From: Actinomycetota bacterium
GTDB lineage: Bacteria > Actinomycetota > Thermoleophilia > Gaiellales > Gaiellaceae
Length of the DNA: 6,563 nt
NCBI GenBank assembly: GCA_005884155.1
Contig: VAXD01000071.1
Coordinates: 11,140 to 17,702, forward strand
Reading direction: 5' to 3'
Shown here: piece by piece, positions 5,863 through 6,563 of the stretch
Position numbering within the stretch: position 1 is the first letter of the stretch
Layout: every line of letters begins with the position of its first letter
Translations under genes and position numbers: made by a program
The notes under the pieces: generated by a model
Databases searched by the model: none
Told to the model about the DNA's origin: nothing
What the model saw: only the letters and a program-made list of their open reading frames with translations

Positions 5863-5897
5863 CGGGCGCGGACTCTACCGAGGTAGTCTCAGATCCC
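5863..5897. promoter_or_regulatory. 35-bp divergent promoter region, sucC operon versus ABC ATPase
   Basis: Only 35 bp separate two divergent GTG starts. TAGAGT on the minus strand (5877 to 5872) lies 9 nt before the sucC start, and TAGTCT on the plus strand (5884-5889) lies 8 nt before the ABC start. The two -10 boxes are 6 bp apart and create an inverted repeat, CTACC-GA-GGTAG (5875-5886). With no ribosome-binding sites on either side, both transcripts are probably leaderless or nearly so. Each -35 would have to fall at or inside the other gene's start, so the two promoters should compete for polymerase. The -35 boxes are not convincing by eye. Confidence 0.5.
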
Positions 5898-6548
5898 GTG
5901 GACGCGATCGTGGCGGAGGGGCTCGAGAAGCGCTACGGGGACGTGCAGGCGCTCGACGGCGTTTCGTTCCGCGTGCGCGCGGGCGAAGTCTTCGGGCTGC
6001 TCGGGCCAAACGGAGCCGGCAAGTCGACGACCGTCAAGGTGCTCACGACCCTGACCACGCCGAACGGCGGTCGCGCCGAGGTCGCGGGGCACGACGTCGT
6101 CCGTGAGCCCGATGCGGTGCGCCGCTCGATCGGCTACGTGCCCCAGAGCTCGGGCGTCGACCGCGACGCGACTGGCCGCGAGAACCTGATGCTGCAGGGG
6201 CGCGTCCAGGGCATGTCGGGCCATCGGCTGCGGGATCGTGTCGACCGCCTGCTCGAGCTGCTCGGGATCGCGGACGCAGCCGATCGCGTTGTCCGCGGGT
6301 ACTCGGGCGGAATGAAGCGGCGGCTCGACGTCGGGCTAGGCGTCGTCCACGGGCCGCAAGTGCTGTTCCTCGACGAGCCGACGACGGGCCTCGACCCCGA
6401 AGCGCGCTCGGCGATGTGGCAGGAGCTGGCCGTGCTCGCGCGCGAGGAGCTGCTGACGATCCTCCTGACGACGCACTACCTCGAGGAGGCGGACGCTCTC
6501 ACGAACCGGCTCGCGATCGTGAGAGCGTCCGCCTCCTCGAGGAGCTGA
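5898..6548 (+). CDS. ABC transporter ATP-binding protein, DrrA/daunorubicin-resistance type, 3' end disrupted
   Basis: 216 residues from GTG 5898 to TGA 6546-6548. All nucleotide-binding-domain motifs are present in order: Walker A GPNGAGKST (36-44), Q-loop VPQ with Gln83, signature YSGGM (135-139), Walker B VLFLDEP (155-161), D-loop GLDP (164-167) and H-loop His193 in TTHYLEEAD. The style (GYVPQSSGVDRDATGRENL, YSGGMKRRLDV) is that of DrrA-like ATPases, which power two-gene drug or lipid exporters with a DrrB permease. Relatives continue about 100 residues past the H-loop, typically with LAIVDRGRVVAEGTPxELK. Here the protein turns into RASASSRS and stops. The lost ELKGGLQ reading appears one base out of frame at 6542-6562, after a 26-bp inverted copy of 6479-6504. 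The call is therefore a truncated or frameshifted gene, by mutation or by assembly error. The permease would lie beyond the window. Confidence 0.85.
   Translation: MDAIVAEGLEKRYGDVQALDGVSFRVRAGEVFGLLGPNGAGKSTTVKVLTTLTTPNGGRAEVAGHDVVREPDAVRRSIGYVPQSSGVDRDATGRENLMLQGRVQGMSGHRLRDRVDRLLELLGIADAADRVVRGYSGGMKRRLDVGLGVVHGPQVLFLDEPTTGLDPEARSAMWQELAVLAREELLTILLTTHYLEEADALTNRLAIVRASASSRS
6479..6542. repeat. 26-bp perfect inverted repeat with 12-nt loop inside the ABC ATPase gene
   Basis: Bases 6479-6504 are exactly the reverse complement of 6517-6542, leaving a 12-nt centre at 6505-6516. The left arm is ordinary coding sequence for the conserved LEEADALT region just after the H-loop. The right arm replaces what should be the next conserved segment and shifts the frame. 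After the right arm the normal gene sequence resumes (E-L-K-G-G-L-Q, 6542-6562). A hairpin this long and perfect inside a conserved domain is not expected. A template-switch mutation or a foldback read artefact near the contig end are the two likely causes. Confidence 0.92.
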
Positions 6549-6563
6549 AGGGCGGACTGCAGG

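Overview
This is a GC-rich window with strong third-position G/C, GTG and TTG starts and almost no Shine-Dalgarno sequences. The gene content points to a high-GC actinobacterium: an actinobacterial-type SucC/SucD pair, a DrrA-type ABC ATPase and a YlbL-like Lon-domain protease. The protein style resembles the Thermoleophilia/Gaiellales group, probably from a metagenome, but that placement is inference from memory. Both ends cut through genes, so the window may be a whole contig.

Layout. Nucleotides 1-453 (+) hold the C-terminal half of a Lon-like (S16) serine protease. Nucleotides 454-611 are a non-coding, relatively AT-rich regulatory stretch with a perfect 35-bp tandem duplication (each copy an imperfect dyad) followed by a clear sigma70-type promoter. 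That promoter drives a small four-cysteine protein (624-812, +) of unknown function. A LapA-domain two-helix membrane protein follows (835-1155, +). It converges on, and overlaps by 30 bp, a fold-type I aminotransferase (1126-2163, -). Just upstream of that gene on the same strand lies a secreted phosphoesterase/acid-phosphatase-like protein (2174-3133, -).

Nucleotides 3192-5862 (-) form a tight three-gene operon: sucC, a class I SAM-dependent methyltransferase, then sucD. Stops and starts overlap (GTGA and TAGTG), so a methyltransferase is translationally embedded between the two subunits of succinyl-CoA synthetase. Diverging from sucC across only 35 bp is an ABC-transporter ATPase (5898-6548, +). 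Its 3' end is broken by a 26-bp perfect inverted repeat, and the conserved continuation resumes in another frame at the window edge.

How the genes relate. SucC and SucD make one TCA-cycle enzyme (succinyl-CoA + NDP/ADP + Pi <-> succinate + NTP/ATP + CoA); the methyltransferase is co-translated with them for unknown reasons. The other genes look like housekeeping envelope, protease and amino-acid metabolism functions with no obvious shared pathway. Four genes (lapA-like, aminotransferase, sucC, ABC ATPase) carry a TANNNT -10 box only 5-9 nt before the start codon and no ribosome-binding site, which suggests leaderless mRNAs. The best points for follow-up are the sucC-methyltransferase-sucD arrangement, the 35-bp tandem dyads with a promoter whose spacer is itself an inverted repeat, and the hairpin that disrupts the ABC gene.
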